NCBI RefSeq assembly: GCF_003945595.2
Contig: NW_024104438.1
Location: 789,410-853,409 of the forward strand
DNA length: 64,000 bases
Direction: 5' to 3'
DNA from: Pipra filicauda
Lineage: Eukaryota; Chordata; Aves; Passeriformes; Pipridae
Both the position numbers and the translations under genes were made by a program. Positions 1-38,522 of this stretch are shown here, one piece after another. Below the pieces are notes generated by a model that was not told the origin of the DNA, did no database searches, and saw only the letters and a program-made list of their open reading frames with translations. The first letter of the stretch is position 1. Each line of letters starts with the position of its first letter.

Positions 1-798
1 AGGGATGGAAAGTTTTTCTAGGTGAATGGGGAATTGAAGTTTCAGTGTGGAAAAATCTGGTTTTCTGGACCGTAGCCAAAAGAAGAATAGGAAACCTTTA
101 TCTGAGGTCATGAGAGAATTGCCTTTCATCAAGTCGTGTACTCTGACTTCCCTGAGACACAAGGGGCTGGCCTGCAAGAGAAGCAGAAGTTGAGATCTAA
201 AATCTCTGGCTGTGTTTTTGAAAAAATGACCTTTTTGCTTTTCAGTGTCAAAACCATGTGCTTTCTTTCCTTTCCAAAGTACAGCCAGCCAGACTCTCAC
301 AGTATGGAGGGGTTGCTGACTGGTGCTATTGTCTGCTGCAGCTATTTCATGGGAACCTTGATCTCACTGGTAGTACCTGAAGTCCACTTAGATGTTCCCC
401 AGCTGCAGGCTGACTCCTGGTTTGTGTTTTGGGCAGTGGATGAGATCATCATGAGAAAGGGTGCAGCTCACCATTAGTCAAATAAAACATACACTTTAGA
501 TGTTCAGGATGAGTCTTGTTTCAGTTGCTTATATAGATATCCATTCATCTCAGACATGGCTCCTTTTTTTTTCCATTCTGAGAAGGCTCTTTCTTTGGTT
601 AATTTCATGTTCCCAAAGCAAACATTTAAATGATAATTTTGATGTGAATGTCAGCCAGTATACTTTGTATATATTTCCATTCCTTCTCTTAACTAGAAGC
701 ACTTACCATTGTAAGCAAAAAAACCCTTTCAGGGTAACCTCTTGAGATTTTTTTTTTTAAATAAATATTTTATTTTTATTTCATTTTTTATTTTTCAG
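1..798 (+). other. POLR1A: POLR1A intron (5' part of gene outside window)
   Basis: No exon was recognised before the first POLR1A exon at 799, so this is taken as the end of an intron. It is AT-rich and ends in a T-rich tract and CAG acceptor at 796-798. The open frames at 136-477 and 500-745 have no recognisable domain and are treated as chance. Confidence 0.75.
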
Positions 799-26406
<25,608 letters not shown>

Positions 26407-26680
26407 TGTTTTGGTGATAACTTAAGGATTCTGACTGAAATGTTCATAAGATCTATGTGTGCTCTACAGCTACACAGTGAGGGCACGTGGCTGTGTCCCC
26501 AGTCATCTTCCCTGTGCCAGAAGACTTCTCAATCCAGATACCCAGTGAGCCTTATCTATTGAATGAGTATAGGAGCTACCCTTTGATCCAAAGAAACATT
26601 TATTTACTGTTCATCAATGTAAAAAACGAGATTATTGGTTTACATAGAAAAGAATAAAATGCAGGAGTCTGTCTGGATCT
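26407..26680 (+). terminator. POLR1A: POLR1A 3' UTR and polyadenylation signal
   Basis: The first canonical AATAAA after the stop is at 26653-26658, about 250 nt downstream of TAG. A TG-rich stretch (GGAGTCTGTCTGG) follows. This gives a short 3' UTR. The exact cleavage site is inferred. Confidence 0.7.
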
Positions 26681-29543
26681 CAGAGAGTCTGTGCAGCAGC
26701 TGTGGCAGGCAGAAGTCAAAGCAGAATCTGTTTATGCTGTCTTAATTTTTGTGGGGCAGAATCCCATCAGGGTGGGTGGTGCCAGTTGCCTCATGGTCAT
26801 TAACATGACAAATTTCCAGCACTGGAAATAGCATTCCAAACTGGCAGGTGTAGCTGGGCAGTGCTGTGCTTCACCTGCTACACTGTATTGGAGCATCTGT
26901 GCTTGAGTGTTGATTTCCTCATCTTTTGCTGCACTGGGGTGCACTGCCATGACTTGTATAAGCTTTGGAGGATGCATTTTCCTATTCTTCTACTTCATTT
27001 AGTAAGAATAATGTGTCTGTGACACAGTTGTTAAATTTCTGTATTACCTGAACACCGCAATTCAGAGTTTTCATGGTTCCTATAGGCATTTTCCAGTGCC
27101 TACTCTTATAACTTCTTTGTATGGAACAGATCTCACACAGTGAGAGACCTGACTTTTGCTAAGGATTAATTCCTTAAATGCCAACATGAGCTGCTGTGGC
27201 AGTGACTACACAGAAGACTCCTGTAAGAATTACCAAAATAGAGATTGTAAACTATTTTTGCTTACATCTTCTGTATCAAAGAGAATATTTAATAAAGGAC
27301 ATTGCAAAGAAATATCCTGAATGCCCCTTTATGTGGCTGTGTTACCAAGGGGAGTTCCCTATGTGGCCAACAGCCACCACTTGGACTCTGGTTGCTGTTA
27401 AAATCGTGTAGCTCAGAGCTGTTAAGCCACTCCTTGGAAATCAGACTTGTTTATGCATTCAACTTTAATCAGAATGCACTGTGCACAAGTAGATAAATTC
27501 TTGAGAGTTTGATCACTACCATCTAGGCAAGTTCTCTTAAGAGTTTTCAATGCCTGATCGTTCCCACTGGTACCTCAGTGGGAAAGCACCAGAGCTCCCT
27601 TAGCCAGCTGAGAAGGGCCACTTCCAGAGGGGCTGCACCAGAGGGGATCAGAACAGAGAGTGGGAGACGTTGGCTTGGGACTGTGAAAGAGCCTCTGTGG
27701 AGACTCTTGATGAACTGTTCTGCCTCAGCCCCTTAAAACTGTGTCACATGTTCTGCCAGTTGCACTGAAGCTGAACAAATGCGTTGGCTCAGCAGAGGTC
27801 CGGTTTCACTTTGCAAATCTTCATAAAAGATTTCCTTGTGTCTTTCTCCAGTCTTAGCACCTGCTACGTATTTCTCAAAAACATGTCGTTCTGCAGACGA
27901 TCGTAAGAGAATTAGTTGGATACAGTTTGGCAAATGGTTAGATGGGGATGAACAAACATTGTACAGAAAGACTTCTGCTTTCAGGCTGCTGGTCTGTACT
28001 GGTGAGTCCAGTACAGACCTTCTGGTTGAGAAAAATCCCCAAGAGGTGTTCACCATCCCCCAGTGAAGAGCATCAGTGCTACACTTCCTATCTGGAGATG
28101 TGGCATCCTTTAGTTCTCAGAAGAGTTTGACCTAAATAACTCATTCATCTGAGTAGGTGGTTAGTCACTCCTGCTCCCAGGTTCTCTAATACTGATGATT
28201 CTTTAAGTAGAGCCATTTGGAAAATATGCTCAGGCTGCAGCAGGATGAGCCAACCTACCCTTTCTGTGTTGAGTTGCCTTTAAAATTTTGGCACAGGTCA
28301 GGATCCAAAACCCAATTCTGATTGTACTGAAAGAATTGGCATGGTAGGAAAGTCCTGAACACAATTCAGATCTTAGCCAGGAAAAAGAAGTAGGTGGCTT
28401 TTCCTGTTCATGGACAGAAGTGATAGGGGAGAGACACGACCTCAGATGAAAGTCCATGCCTTTCAGGCTGGAGAAAGGCAGGTGTTTTGGCATATAAATG
28501 GGCTTAGTTTATACTGTGAAGGAGAAGCAGCTGAGGTAGCAATTGCTCTTAATCCCTAGTGTGAGCAGGTTGACTTGGGAATCTAGATCTAAACTGCCCT
28601 TTCTGAGGCAGAAGTTTTGATTTGCTAAAAATTCACTTGTGTGCAGAAAATTGAAGAAGAAAAAAGTCCTGCTCCCTGTGTCTAGAAGACTTCTCTTTCT
28701 TTTCATGTGCCATGAACCTCTGTGCATCTAGATCTTCTATTTTAAAGTGAATTTCTTCTCCTTGCACTGATTTCTGTCACTGTACAGTGTTTTGTGAGGA
28801 AGTGTGAGCTACATACCCTCAAGCAGGGTCTGGGAGAAGTCTGCAGTAATGGATGGGGCTCTTGCTGCTTTGTCATTATGTAAAAAAGACAAATGGGAGT
28901 CAGTTTTGGCATAAAGGACCCCAAAGAGTGGGCAGTAATGTGATTTTGTAGAGAGGAGGAGATAATAATTGAGATAATAATTTCTAGCCCAGAAGAATGG
29001 GCTAGAAAACCCCTTTGGATGGTGAGAATGGAGCTCTGCAAATATTTTAAGGTGGAAATTAATAACTAGGACTTCCTTTTTTTTTTTTCTAGTAAGTATC
29101 TTACTGCTCTGAATAAAGATTTTAGTGTGGTTTTTTGCTGAGGAAACCTCCTGGTTCTCTCCGATGGCAGACCAAGCTCAACTAGTCAGAAGTGAAGAAA
29201 CACATCAGATGGCCCTGAAAACTCTTCATGCTCTTTTTGGCTGCTTTCTGCAGGTTCATTTCGATTCCACACTATTTACAAGTCTTTCTTCAAATACTTT
29301 TGATGTTATTTTGAAAACTGTTAGAAATAATGCAAAACTAACACTGAACAGTCAAATCTTGAGGTGGTTTCCTCTAGTTTGTGTATGTCTGCAGCATTTC
29401 CATTTGCAGATGGTTTAGAAGTCAGGTGCTGTGCTGGCACTGGCCACGCTCTTAATGCTTCTTCCCTGGTAACCATCCCTTCTCTTAACTGTCTGCTGCA
29501 CTTTCTTTATCTCCATTAATAACAACAATCTGTCTGTTACTTA
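26681..29543. other. Intergenic DNA, no gene recognised
   Basis: AT-rich sequence downstream of POLR1A. Open frames are short (at most about 107 codons), overlap on both strands and show no family motif. Confidence 0.6.
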
Positions 29544-29853
29544 AAGGGGACTTATAAAAGAGGGACAGTGACTTTTTACACAAGGCAAATAGTGATAGGA
29601 CAAGGGGAAAAAGTTTTGAATTAAAAGAGAAGAGATTTAGATTAGATGTTAGGAATAAATTCTTTACTGTGAGGGTGATGAGACTGGACCAAGTTACTCA
29701 GAGAGGCTGCCCCATCCCTGGAAGTGTTCAAGGCCAGGTTGGATGGAGCTTTGAGCAACCTGGTCTAGTGGAAGGTGTCCCTGCCCATGGCAAGGGGTTG
29801 GAACTAGATAATTTTTAAGGTTCCTTCCAACCCAAACCATTCTATGATTCTAC
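29544..29853 (+). mobile_element. CR1 LINE 3' end fragment (sense)
   Basis: Typical CR1 tail: a CAGAGAGGCTGCCCCATCCC block, then GTTCAAGGCCAGGTTGGATG, then GGGGTTGGAACTAGATAATT, ending CATTCTATGATTCT. About 310 bp remain, without coding potential. Confidence 0.9.
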
Positions 29854-32800
29854 AGTACAAAACACCCACTTCTGAACCAGATTTGTGATCTGTAAGACAG
29901 GGATAGCAAATATTTTCAGTGTGTTGGTAATGGTGAATCACATTTTATTCACACAGCAGTTGGAATGTGAGCTATGTTCAAGCTTAATAAATCATAAGGG
30001 AAGGCGTGTTTTTGTCAGTAAATGATAAAAAAAATCTGAAATTGGGCAATGAGAATGGATACAAGTAGGAATTAGTTCTTCTTTCGCCTCCAAAGCAAAG
30101 CTAAATATTAGAAGACAGGGAGTAGAAATGTTTGTTTTCCCAGATTGCTGGTTCCCATGTTGCTATGCTTGTGTAGGTCAGTAACCAGGCAGTGGCCACA
30201 ACACGGGTCCAAGAGACCTTTAATCATTTGGAGCCTTTCTGGACAAACCACTTGAAGTTTGCCAGTAAGTACTGGAATCTGGAAGCGACCTCATCTGCTG
30301 AGGAATTTGGCAAGTGGGAGGGCATGTGAGACCTCAGTGACACTTCCCACAAAGTCAGATTGTGGTGACCAGATCATGCTCCTGGATCTGTCTGGCAGCA
30401 GGTGGATCAAGCCAAGACAAAAACCTTTCTCTGGGGTTAGGTCAGATGAGAGAACTTGTGAGCATCACCCATGAGGGCTGAGATCCAAAATGCAATCTGG
30501 AAGTTTCGGTGCTGAACATGGCAGTGTTCATCTCTGGGGTGCACGTGAAGGCTGGGGTCTAGGGGTGTGTAGATGACTGGTATGAGGTGGGGGAGAATGA
30601 GATCTGCATCCCACAGCTTCCTGCATGGCAACCAGCTACCTCAGCCTGAAGGGAACAGCGGGAATTTTGTACATCCTCAGACCCTGATTTACCTTGCTGT
30701 TCATGTTGCGTGGATGATGCTTCACCCTGGAGACCCCTGAGTTTTGTTTTGTTTTGTAGATAATGTAACTAAAAGAGAGCAAATGTGACTTCTTTGACAG
30801 TGCACCCAGGGAAGAGGCAGTGACCCCTGGCCAGTCGTGCCCGTGAGCCCAGTGCTGAGGGCAGTCACTGAGGGCACAGGAGACCTGCTTTGGGCTCTCT
30901 GCAGTGCCGTGAGGGGCTTCAAACACACCTCCTGAGTGCACTAACTGCCAGCCCAGGAGAGGAAAACTTCAGTTTTCCTGCTCTGAAACTCCTTGCTGCT
31001 ACTGGAAGTAACATGCTGTTCACAGAGACAAGGGCAGGAGGAGGTCAGCTCTGATCCCAGGGGAAGGGAGGGGAAACTAGGGCTTACTTGGAAGACCAGA
31101 GAAACCTTTCTCCTAGTGTTTGTGCAGCCTCATCCAGCAGGGTAGAGAGAAATCCTGCCTCAAAACAGTATTTCATCCAGCTCTTTTTCAGAATTTAAGG
31201 CATTTTCCTGTGTTGGGAAAGACAAGTGTTCTAAGTCCTCAGGGAAAAGAGGGTTATGAAGCTCTGTGAGCACTGTGACCCCCTAGTGAAGCAACCACCC
31301 AGCTCCTTCAGCCTTGCCTTTCTATATCCATTCTGATTTACAGTGCAGTACAGGTTTGGTGAGGCCTGAGGATGCTCCCAGTGGGAAGTGGACACCAGTA
31401 CTGCAACGTCCAAGCCTGGATGCTGAGCTGAAGGCATACAGGGGTGCTCAGAGGGCTGTAGGGTGGGAAATGAAGGTACTTCTAGAGCTCTGCTGGCTGC
31501 AGGGTCAAGGGGCAGCTCAGCAGCTGTTTTCAGAATGCGAAGTTGATCAGGGAGTGCAGAGTTGATCAGGGAGGCATCCTTAGCACATCCTCCATGGAGG
31601 CCTGAGCTGAGTCGTCAGCCAGGGCCAGCCCAACAGCCTGTTCCTGCTTCTGTTACAGAGAGTGCCACAGAGCCAGGATTAAGCAAGCTGCTCATTAATG
31701 ATGTTTTACAGTTTTCTGGCATAGATCCCTCAAAAGAGCTGACTGTCCAAATTGCCCTGGAAAAGTTTTAGGTCTGATTTATTGATGGAGAGGATGTAGA
31801 GCTGTTCCCGTTTTCCTAGGTGCAGTGTGCCCTGCCAGCTCTGGGAAGATAAATGATCCCCCTCAGTGGAGCTGCCTTGAGTCTGGTGGGGCTGTGGCTT
31901 GGTCTGTAGTAACACTGCTGCCGGTGTTTGGGTTTTGGAGCCTTGCCTGGCACTACAGAGAGAATAACGAGTGGTCAAGAAGTGACAGTGAAACAGTAAC
32001 ACAAACTGCAGTAAATACAAGGTGTATTATTAATGGGACATTAAAACCAAAAGGGCAAGTAGAGCAAATCATATGCTGGCAGTACAACAGCTCTGCAGAA
32101 AAATCTGAGGGCCGTCGCTTGGAAAAAAGTAAATCAATGCTCTGTAAAACAGTTCATTAGAGGGTTCTTCTGCTTTTTGTTATACCATGTTTTCTCTGTC
32201 TGGGAACCTGGGTTACTTGTGGAAGATGCAGAATTTGAGATGTCTTTTAGCCCCAGTAGCCTCCTAAATGTAAATAATGCTACAAACCAGGGCAGCATCC
32301 TCAGCCTGCCATGGGAATCAACTGCAACTTAATGGATCTTCATTAATTTTGGGTAAAGCTATAGAATTGAATTTTTACAGGAGTAGAAAGACAGCAGAAT
32401 CTGAATTTCTGCTTTTGCAAAGCACAGGCAGGAGTTTGAGGCTGGACCCAGACTGGTGCCCAGTGAGGGGCAGCATCAGGGAGGGCCCATTTCATCCCCT
32501 CTGCATAAACATCAGCACTAGGGACAAAGTTGTGTAATTCTGCAGTAACTGAAGCTCAGGCAGCAGCTTTTGTGCTTTGCCTCAGGTTTGGGGGCTGGTC
32601 CAGGGCTCTGGACAGGAAAGAGTTGCTGAAACAGCTCTTTTAAGATGCATACACTCCTCCACCTACTGGGCTGTGGGTTTGCTCAGTTATCTCTGGTACA
32701 GCCAGATCACTACAAGCTCATCTTCCTCCATCAGACATAATGCCCACACATGGTCCAGCTGAGCAAGCCAGCAGCAACTGGGTGACACAAAGCATGTGGT

Positions 32801-35285
32801 GGAAGCATGGACAGGATCTACCCCTTTACCTCGACCCAATGGGCTCTCATTGACCCAACTCTTAGCCACTGAGTGGTTTCAAGTCTCGGTGTTGGCCCTT
32901 GAAGCCAAGTCCTTCCCAGGAAGTGCTTTTACAGGCTCTCAGCTTTACCTTTCACTTGCAAAGGTTTCGTAGGTGTTGCACAAACAGCTCTTGCAGCTGA
33001 AGCTCCGGCCAACTCAAGCCTAACTGTGTCCAACTTAACTGTGTTCCTCCGCTGTGTCCTCATTCCCAGCACCCCAAGAGCCTCCCCCTTGCTCAGTAAT
33101 GATCATCCTCTCCAGAAGCCCACGATGGAGCTGCCACTCCTCTTCCCTGTGGTTCATGTTGGATTGCCCAGGTTGCTGGTGGGGCTGGTGCTCTGGGGAG
33201 GGGGCACCAGAGAGGCAGGGGATGGGCCTGGGTCGCTGCTGCCTCCCCCCTGTGCAGTGAGAGTGTGACCCCTCTGCCCAACAGCCTCCCCCTCTCTGTC
33301 TGTGCTGAAACCAGCTTCTCCCTTCCTGTGCTTCAAATTCAAGGAACTGAAATTCATTTGGTTTGTTTGGGGCTTTTTTTTTTTCTCTTTCTTGCCAACA
33401 TCTGTCATACCAAACTGTTTCCACGCTAAGCTATTTAAGGGAAATGAGTCTCTGCTGGTTCGTGAATGGGATGGGATGGAATGGGAGACCTCCATGGAGG
33501 GTGTATGACTGACGGCACATCCACCTGGTCAGGCCACAGCACGTGAAGCCACGCTGGGATTCATCACAGCTAATCCCAACATTACAGCCTAGGAGTTGTG
33601 CTGCAGGGATCTGCATTTCCCAGAGCCTCTCTGACTGTGAATATAAGTTGGCAGATGGGGTTTTGTTCTGTGCAGTCCTACAAAGCCATGTGAGGCAAAT
33701 GTTTTATCCTCCTGGGATTCACGGATATCTTTTTAAAGGAAATGTTTAAAATGAGATTGAGATTTCTTCCTGGAAACGCTAAGTTGTTCCAGGGAAGCAA
33801 AGCATTCTTAATTGCAATGAAAGGATTATGCAATAGGACTTGGACTCCTGAGTACTGCACTGTCTGTGCCAGAAGAATCGATCCATTAAAATAAGGTTTT
33901 GTGGATGAGAAAGCGGAAATGTCGACACGAGGAACACAGATGTCCTGAAGAGTTGGTTTCAGTTCAGCTTTGCACCTTGCTGGGTCACCAGAAAGACTCC
34001 AAAAAAACCCCAAAGCATGATACATCAAACCAAGAGACAGTAATTTTCCTGATATAACAAAACCCAGCATTTCAGTTGGCCTCAGACTTCATCTGAGCTT
34101 CTGCTCCAGGAAGGTATTTCAGACGTCCACAAGTTTTGAAGTGATTTTAGATGTGAAAAGTTTTGTGCCTGTATAAAATAAACCAGCCAGGTTTCAACAT
34201 ATGCAGTTCTATATGATTTTTTTGGTCCTAATCTTGCTTGAATTAGTGGGGAGGGGTCTTATGGATAAGAGAGGGTTTATTTACTGCCTGACAAACCACT
34301 TGAAAAATGCCCATCTACATTTCAATAAATAAGGAAAACTCATGACGGGTGTATGCTCTTAGGGCTTAAGTTGCTTTCAAAAATTAACTTGCCTTTCTCA
34401 ACACTGCCAGTTCCTCCTGGCAAATTGATAAAAAACATCTTTGTCAGGATCAGGCAGAAATCCTGTGCTAGGGCCAAACACCTGAGAGTTGGAAGCACTG
34501 TCTGAGAGTCACCAAGGTAGCCGACAAACACAAAGCATTCACTCTGTGATATGTCTTCCCTGTTTCCTAGGAAAACCTCCCACAGCTTAAAAATAGAGTT
34601 GTCAGACCTGGTATGCTTGAAACAGCTATGAGTTTAGATGGATGTCTGTCAAAGAGTGTATTTACAGTGGCTGTTTGGGACAAGAGACTGAGAAATCCTG
34701 GATAAACACACCGAGTTAAGCAGTAGAGAAACAGAGAAGGGGAAAGGACCAGTGAAGTCCTGCCATTTCCATTTGAGCCAATTTTGCTGATTTTAATATC
34801 TTTAAGGCAGGGTGAAGATTACTGTGTCACTGACAAGCTATTTACACCATGCCACAAAAATACCTCGGCAGTTAACCCTAATGTGTACTGAGGAAAAAAA
34901 TAACTCCTTAATGTGTGCTGGGGAAAAAAGTAACCCCTTAATGTGCACTGGGGAAGACAATTACTCCTGAACTATGCATTTTTGCAATGATACATCTACC
35001 TGCAAGCCCACTAGTAATTAATTACCTTGGTACAGCCCAAAAATGGAACACAGCCTGCAGCATTCAGCTGTGTTAGACTGCACAGGGGGGCAGTGCAGTG
35101 GCACTGATGGCCCTGATGGCCATTCTCATGCTACGGTTTGTGTTGTCTTTTTTTCTGGCTCAGTAGCAGAAACGTGCCTATCTTCCTTGCTGCCTTATTT
35201 CATGGCTGCTTCTCATTTTCTGAAGACCTGACATCACCTCAACAGTGCCACAGCATCAGGTCAGGGCAGAGCATCTCAGCCTTCA
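29854..35285. other. Intergenic DNA; two candidate exons only
   Basis: No recognisable gene. Two exon-like segments, 30177-30264 and 31659-31771, have plausible splice sites and compatible phase and are described under findings. Other open frames, such as the minus-strand one at 33035-33424, are low-complexity and overlap frames on the other strand. Confidence 0.5.
34872..34968. repeat. 30-bp minisatellite, about three copies
   Basis: The core TTAATGTGYRCTGGGGAA with AACTCC spacers recurs with a 30-bp period: ATGTGTACTG at 34881, ATGTGTGCTG at 34911 and ATGTGCACTG at 34941. The copies differ by a few substitutions. Confidence 0.8.
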
Positions 35286-35470
35286 CTTCCATGGAATGGT
35301 TTGGGTTGGAAGTAACCTTTAAAGGCCATCTAGTCCAGCCCCCTGCAATGAGCAGGGGCATCTTCAGCTAGATCAGGTTGCTCAGTGACCCTTCCAACCT
35401 GCCCTTGAATGTGTCCAGGGATGGGAAATCTACCACCTCTGCAACCTGTTTCTTCTCTGGTCTTGTGACA
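35286..35470 (-). mobile_element. CR1 LINE 3' end fragment (antisense)
   Basis: Reads as the reverse complement of a CR1 tail: ATGGAATGGTTTGGGTTGGA, then CATCTAGTCCAGCCCCCTGC, then GACCCTTCCAACCTGCCCTT and GTCCAGGGATGGG. Truncated and non-coding. Confidence 0.9.
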
Positions 35471-36736
35471 GATTGATTTAATGCAACGATGCTGGAGCAA
35501 CTCAAAGCTTCCACTAAGTGAAAGGGAAGAGCTACAGGGTTAAAGCAAATGTTTTTAACGCTCACAAGACCTGGGCTCTGTTCCCAGCTCAAATGCAGAT
35601 GTCTCATGATCTCAGACAAATCACATCACTCCTCCATGCACAGAGGAGGCCTCACTGGCGTTGAGACTTCAACAGACACAGCTGAGACTTCTTTACTACA
35701 GGCTCTTGGCAGCACCCTATGACATTTTCCAGCAGAAGCCATTGCTACTAAATAAAGGCTTATAAACCTGTTTCCTGACTGCATTTGCTGACAATTTCTG
35801 CTCCAAATCTGATCACCCCAAAGACATGTGATGCTATTTTCATTAGCTCTGAAAGCTCCATGCAGGGCTTGCTGGCACTTAGGAGTCAGTCCTTGTTTTA
35901 GCACCCTGCAAACTACAGGCATCCTTTTTATTTTTTTGCTCAGCATGGCAAGAAAAGAATTTTGGTTAGGAATCAGGCTGTCCAAACTGTACTTACTATA
36001 TTGTCCTATTAAAGACAGAATAGAGGATGAGTGTGTTCATCATGCACAAGTCCTCTGCTGTGCTGGTCCAAGGAAGAGAGAACATCTAGCACAGAAGCTC
36101 TTTATCCAGCTGTAAGCACGGCCTGTACTTTTAGCATGAGGATTCCCAGTCCAATTTCCTACCTTCTGTCCACAAGGAAGTGTCAAAAACCATCCAGACC
36201 CCAAGATGATGGATCCTCCTGCTTGTGGGTCCTCCTGCCTTTTTGCTGCTTGCATTTGCCATCCAATTTTGGGGCAGCTCAGAAAGCCTCCAGGATGTGT
36301 GATGCTATTTCTGCAAATCTTGGGAGCATGGCATTTTTTTGGCACTACATATATCAGTATCCCGCAGACATCCTGCAACCCTCTTCTGCTCTGCTCTGCT
36401 GAGAAAAACAGTGTGTTTGGGAAGCAAGCAGTCCATCCAACTGCAGTTTCCATCTGCCAGATAATCCCCTTCCAGGAGAGAGAGGTGCAATGATGCACTG
36501 AAGAGGTTTGACTCAATTCCCAGGCATCAAGTACACTTGGTCTCATTAGTGTTTTACAGGCAATTACTCCTCACATTTAATCTTTCAAAAGGTAAAATAC
36601 CTGGGAAGCAACCAGGCCCTGGAAGGAGAGGAACAAGGGAATATTTTTAGCTTTAATCAGTCACCTGCTCTATCTAAATCCACCACTGCATCACTGAAAG
36701 CTTGACAGCATTGCCTTGTAAGATGTGGGCTTAGAT
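35471..36736. other. Intergenic DNA, no gene recognised
   Basis: A minus-strand open frame of 168 codons (36040-36546) is the longest here. It overlaps plus-strand open frames and shows no domain, so it is not called. Confidence 0.55.
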
Positions 36737-37750
36737 CATAGAATCATAGAATAATTATGTTGGAAAAGATCTCCAAGATCGCTGACTCCAATCTTTGACC
36801 TTCTCTATTTCTCAGCTTTAGCTGCCCCTTCTCTTCCCCTCAGGAGGAAGCTGGGACTGCAAGGAGGTGTCCCCTGAGTCTCCTCTTCTCCAGGCTGAAC
36901 AGACCAAGTGCCCTGGGCCTCTTCTTCTGCGGCTTCCCCTCAAGGCCCTTCACCACCCTCATCGCCCCGCTTGGGACGCTCTCCAAGAGCTCGATATCTT
37001 TCTTCCCCTGCCGTGCCCAAAGCTGCCCATAATATTCCAGGGAAGGCTGCAGCAGTGCAGAGCAGAGTGGGACAATCTCCTCCTGCGGTGGAAACCCTTG
37101 GAGTGACCTTCAAAGGCTCCTTTCACAACACATCCCTCGCCCTGCTATCCATGCTTTGCCTGAGGCCCCTCAGGCCACACTTGGGCCTCCTGGCTGCCCG
37201 GGCACTGCTCACCCCTATTCAGCTTGCCGTGGAGCAGGACCCCCAGCTTTCCAGGATCTCAATCCCCAGCAGGTCCCTCCATGAAGGTTTGCCCCGTACC
37301 AGCTGCAGAATCCGGCACTTTCCCTTGTTGAACTTCCTCGGCTTGCTGATTACTCAGCACTCCAATATTAGAGTCGAGGTCTGGCAGCAGGGCCTGCCTG
37401 CCTCTGAGGGAGACAAGAGCTCCTGCCGCTTTTGTGTCACCTGAAAACTTGTTCAGTGTCCCTTGCAGTCCTGCCCCCAAGACATAGTTGAAGATGTGGA
37501 AGAGCACAGGGCCTAAGAAGGAACCCTGTGCAAGCCGATTAGTGCCAGGTGGCCAGGGTGAAGTTCCCCCAGTGCCCAGTGTCGTCTGTGCCGGAGCCAT
37601 GAGGCAAACTGTGTTTCTCCAGCTGTGTGCTGGACACTTGGTTGCGAAGCATTACGTGAGAAACAGTATCCAAAGCTTTATTGAAATGCCCAAAGATTGG
37701 ACGGGAAGCCAAGTGGCCGGAGCTGCGCTGGTGCTGCGGTGCCACTCGTC
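36737..37750 (-). mobile_element. CR1 LINE reverse-transcriptase fragment (antisense), left edge of the array
   Basis: It begins with an antisense CR1-like 3' end (CATAGAATCATAGAATAATT). On the minus strand it encodes diverged RT landmarks: GSFLGPVLFHIF, then TLNKFSGDTKAAGALVSL, the position of the FADD catalytic box in CR1, and HFNKALDTVSH from the DFSKAFDTVSH motif. The catalytic aspartates are not both preserved. From about 37264 the same fragment recurs in the long spacers of the array, which suggests it was present in the founding unit. Confidence 0.85.
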
Positions 37751-37959
37751 AGAGTCAGGTGGAGGCCCAGCCGGCAGGGCAGCGTCCCGTGCAGAGGTTC
37801 TGCAGCTCATGGTCACAGGTTTGTCCTGCCACAGCTGAGCGTGGGAGTGGCCGGGGCTGCCCACTTTGGCAAGAGACCCCCAGGGAGCTCCTGCCCGCTG
37901 GCTTTGGAATTGGGGTGCTGATGGCCAGAAGCAAGTGCTGCTGAGGGGAGGGGTGTGAA

Positions 37960-38519
37960 GGCGGGGCCTTGTTGGCTGCGTGACTCCGGTGTCTCTGGCG
38001 GCTGTGACATCACGGAGGACAGGTCACAATGGGAGCTGTCCCTAAGGACAACAGCGGGCAGCCCCAGGGCAGTTGGACTTGGGCGATCAGTGAGTGCAGA
38101 TGCAGGGGGAAGGCTGGGATGGATGGGGGGTGGGGATGATGCCCCGGGGGGGTTGTAGCCCTGAGCGAAAGATGAGCCCCTCCCAGCAGGGCCCGGTTGT
38201 GCCCCTGGGGCCTGGCACACAGCTGCTCAGGCCTCTCTGTGGTGGCAGGTGCCAAAGAGGCTTTGGGGATGGGCCGGCCGCCCCTGGCTCCATGGGATGC
38301 TGTGATGTGGCAGGGTTGGGGTCTCGGGAGGCTCTGCTCGGGTGTCTCTTGCCTTTTGCCGGGGCACAGCCCAGCCAGGGACTGACAAGGAGGCTCCGGG
38401 CTGGGGCAGGATGGGCCCTGTGCTGTCTGCAGCCAGGCGCTGCCTTCCCTTCAAGCCTCGATGCCCATGCTCCCTCCCACCCCGAGCCACTGAGCAAACT
38501 TGTCTCCCATCTCCTGCAG
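37960..38519 (+). promoter_or_regulatory. Unit 1 promoter-proximal region, 5' non-coding exon and intron
   Basis: A GC box (GGCGGGGCC, 37960-37968) and a CRE/ATF-like site (TGACATCA, 38005-38012) lie just upstream of a strong-context ATG (ACAATGG, 38029). A donor GATCA|GTGAGT follows at 38090, and an acceptor TCTCCTGCAG ends at 38519, three bases before the coding ATG. The implied intron is 430 bp. The donor-side exon ends in the other units are 40489, 42890, 45295, 50887, 53667, 56612, 58987, 61382 and 63803. In unit 5 the upstream ATG is lost in a damaged island. Splicing and start site are inferred. Confidence 0.6.
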
Positions 38520-38522
38520 GCC

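Noticed and set aside
33035..33495. Minus-strand frames of 113-129 codons
   Set aside because: Low-complexity Gly/Arg/Gln/His content, several overlapping frames, no splice context or domain.
36040..36546. Minus-strand 168-codon frame in the intergenic region
   Set aside because: No recognisable domain, no homolog recalled, and open frames overlap it on the other strand.
37259..37600. Minus-strand 113-codon frame at the array edge as a cellular gene
   Set aside because: It contains CR1 reverse-transcriptase motifs, so it is counted as part of the LINE fragment.
38094..38522. In-frame 143-codon extension upstream of the unit 1 coding ATG (and the like in other units)
   Set aside because: It runs through the predicted 5' intron, its sequence changes quickly between units, and a clean acceptor lies just before the signal-peptide ATG.
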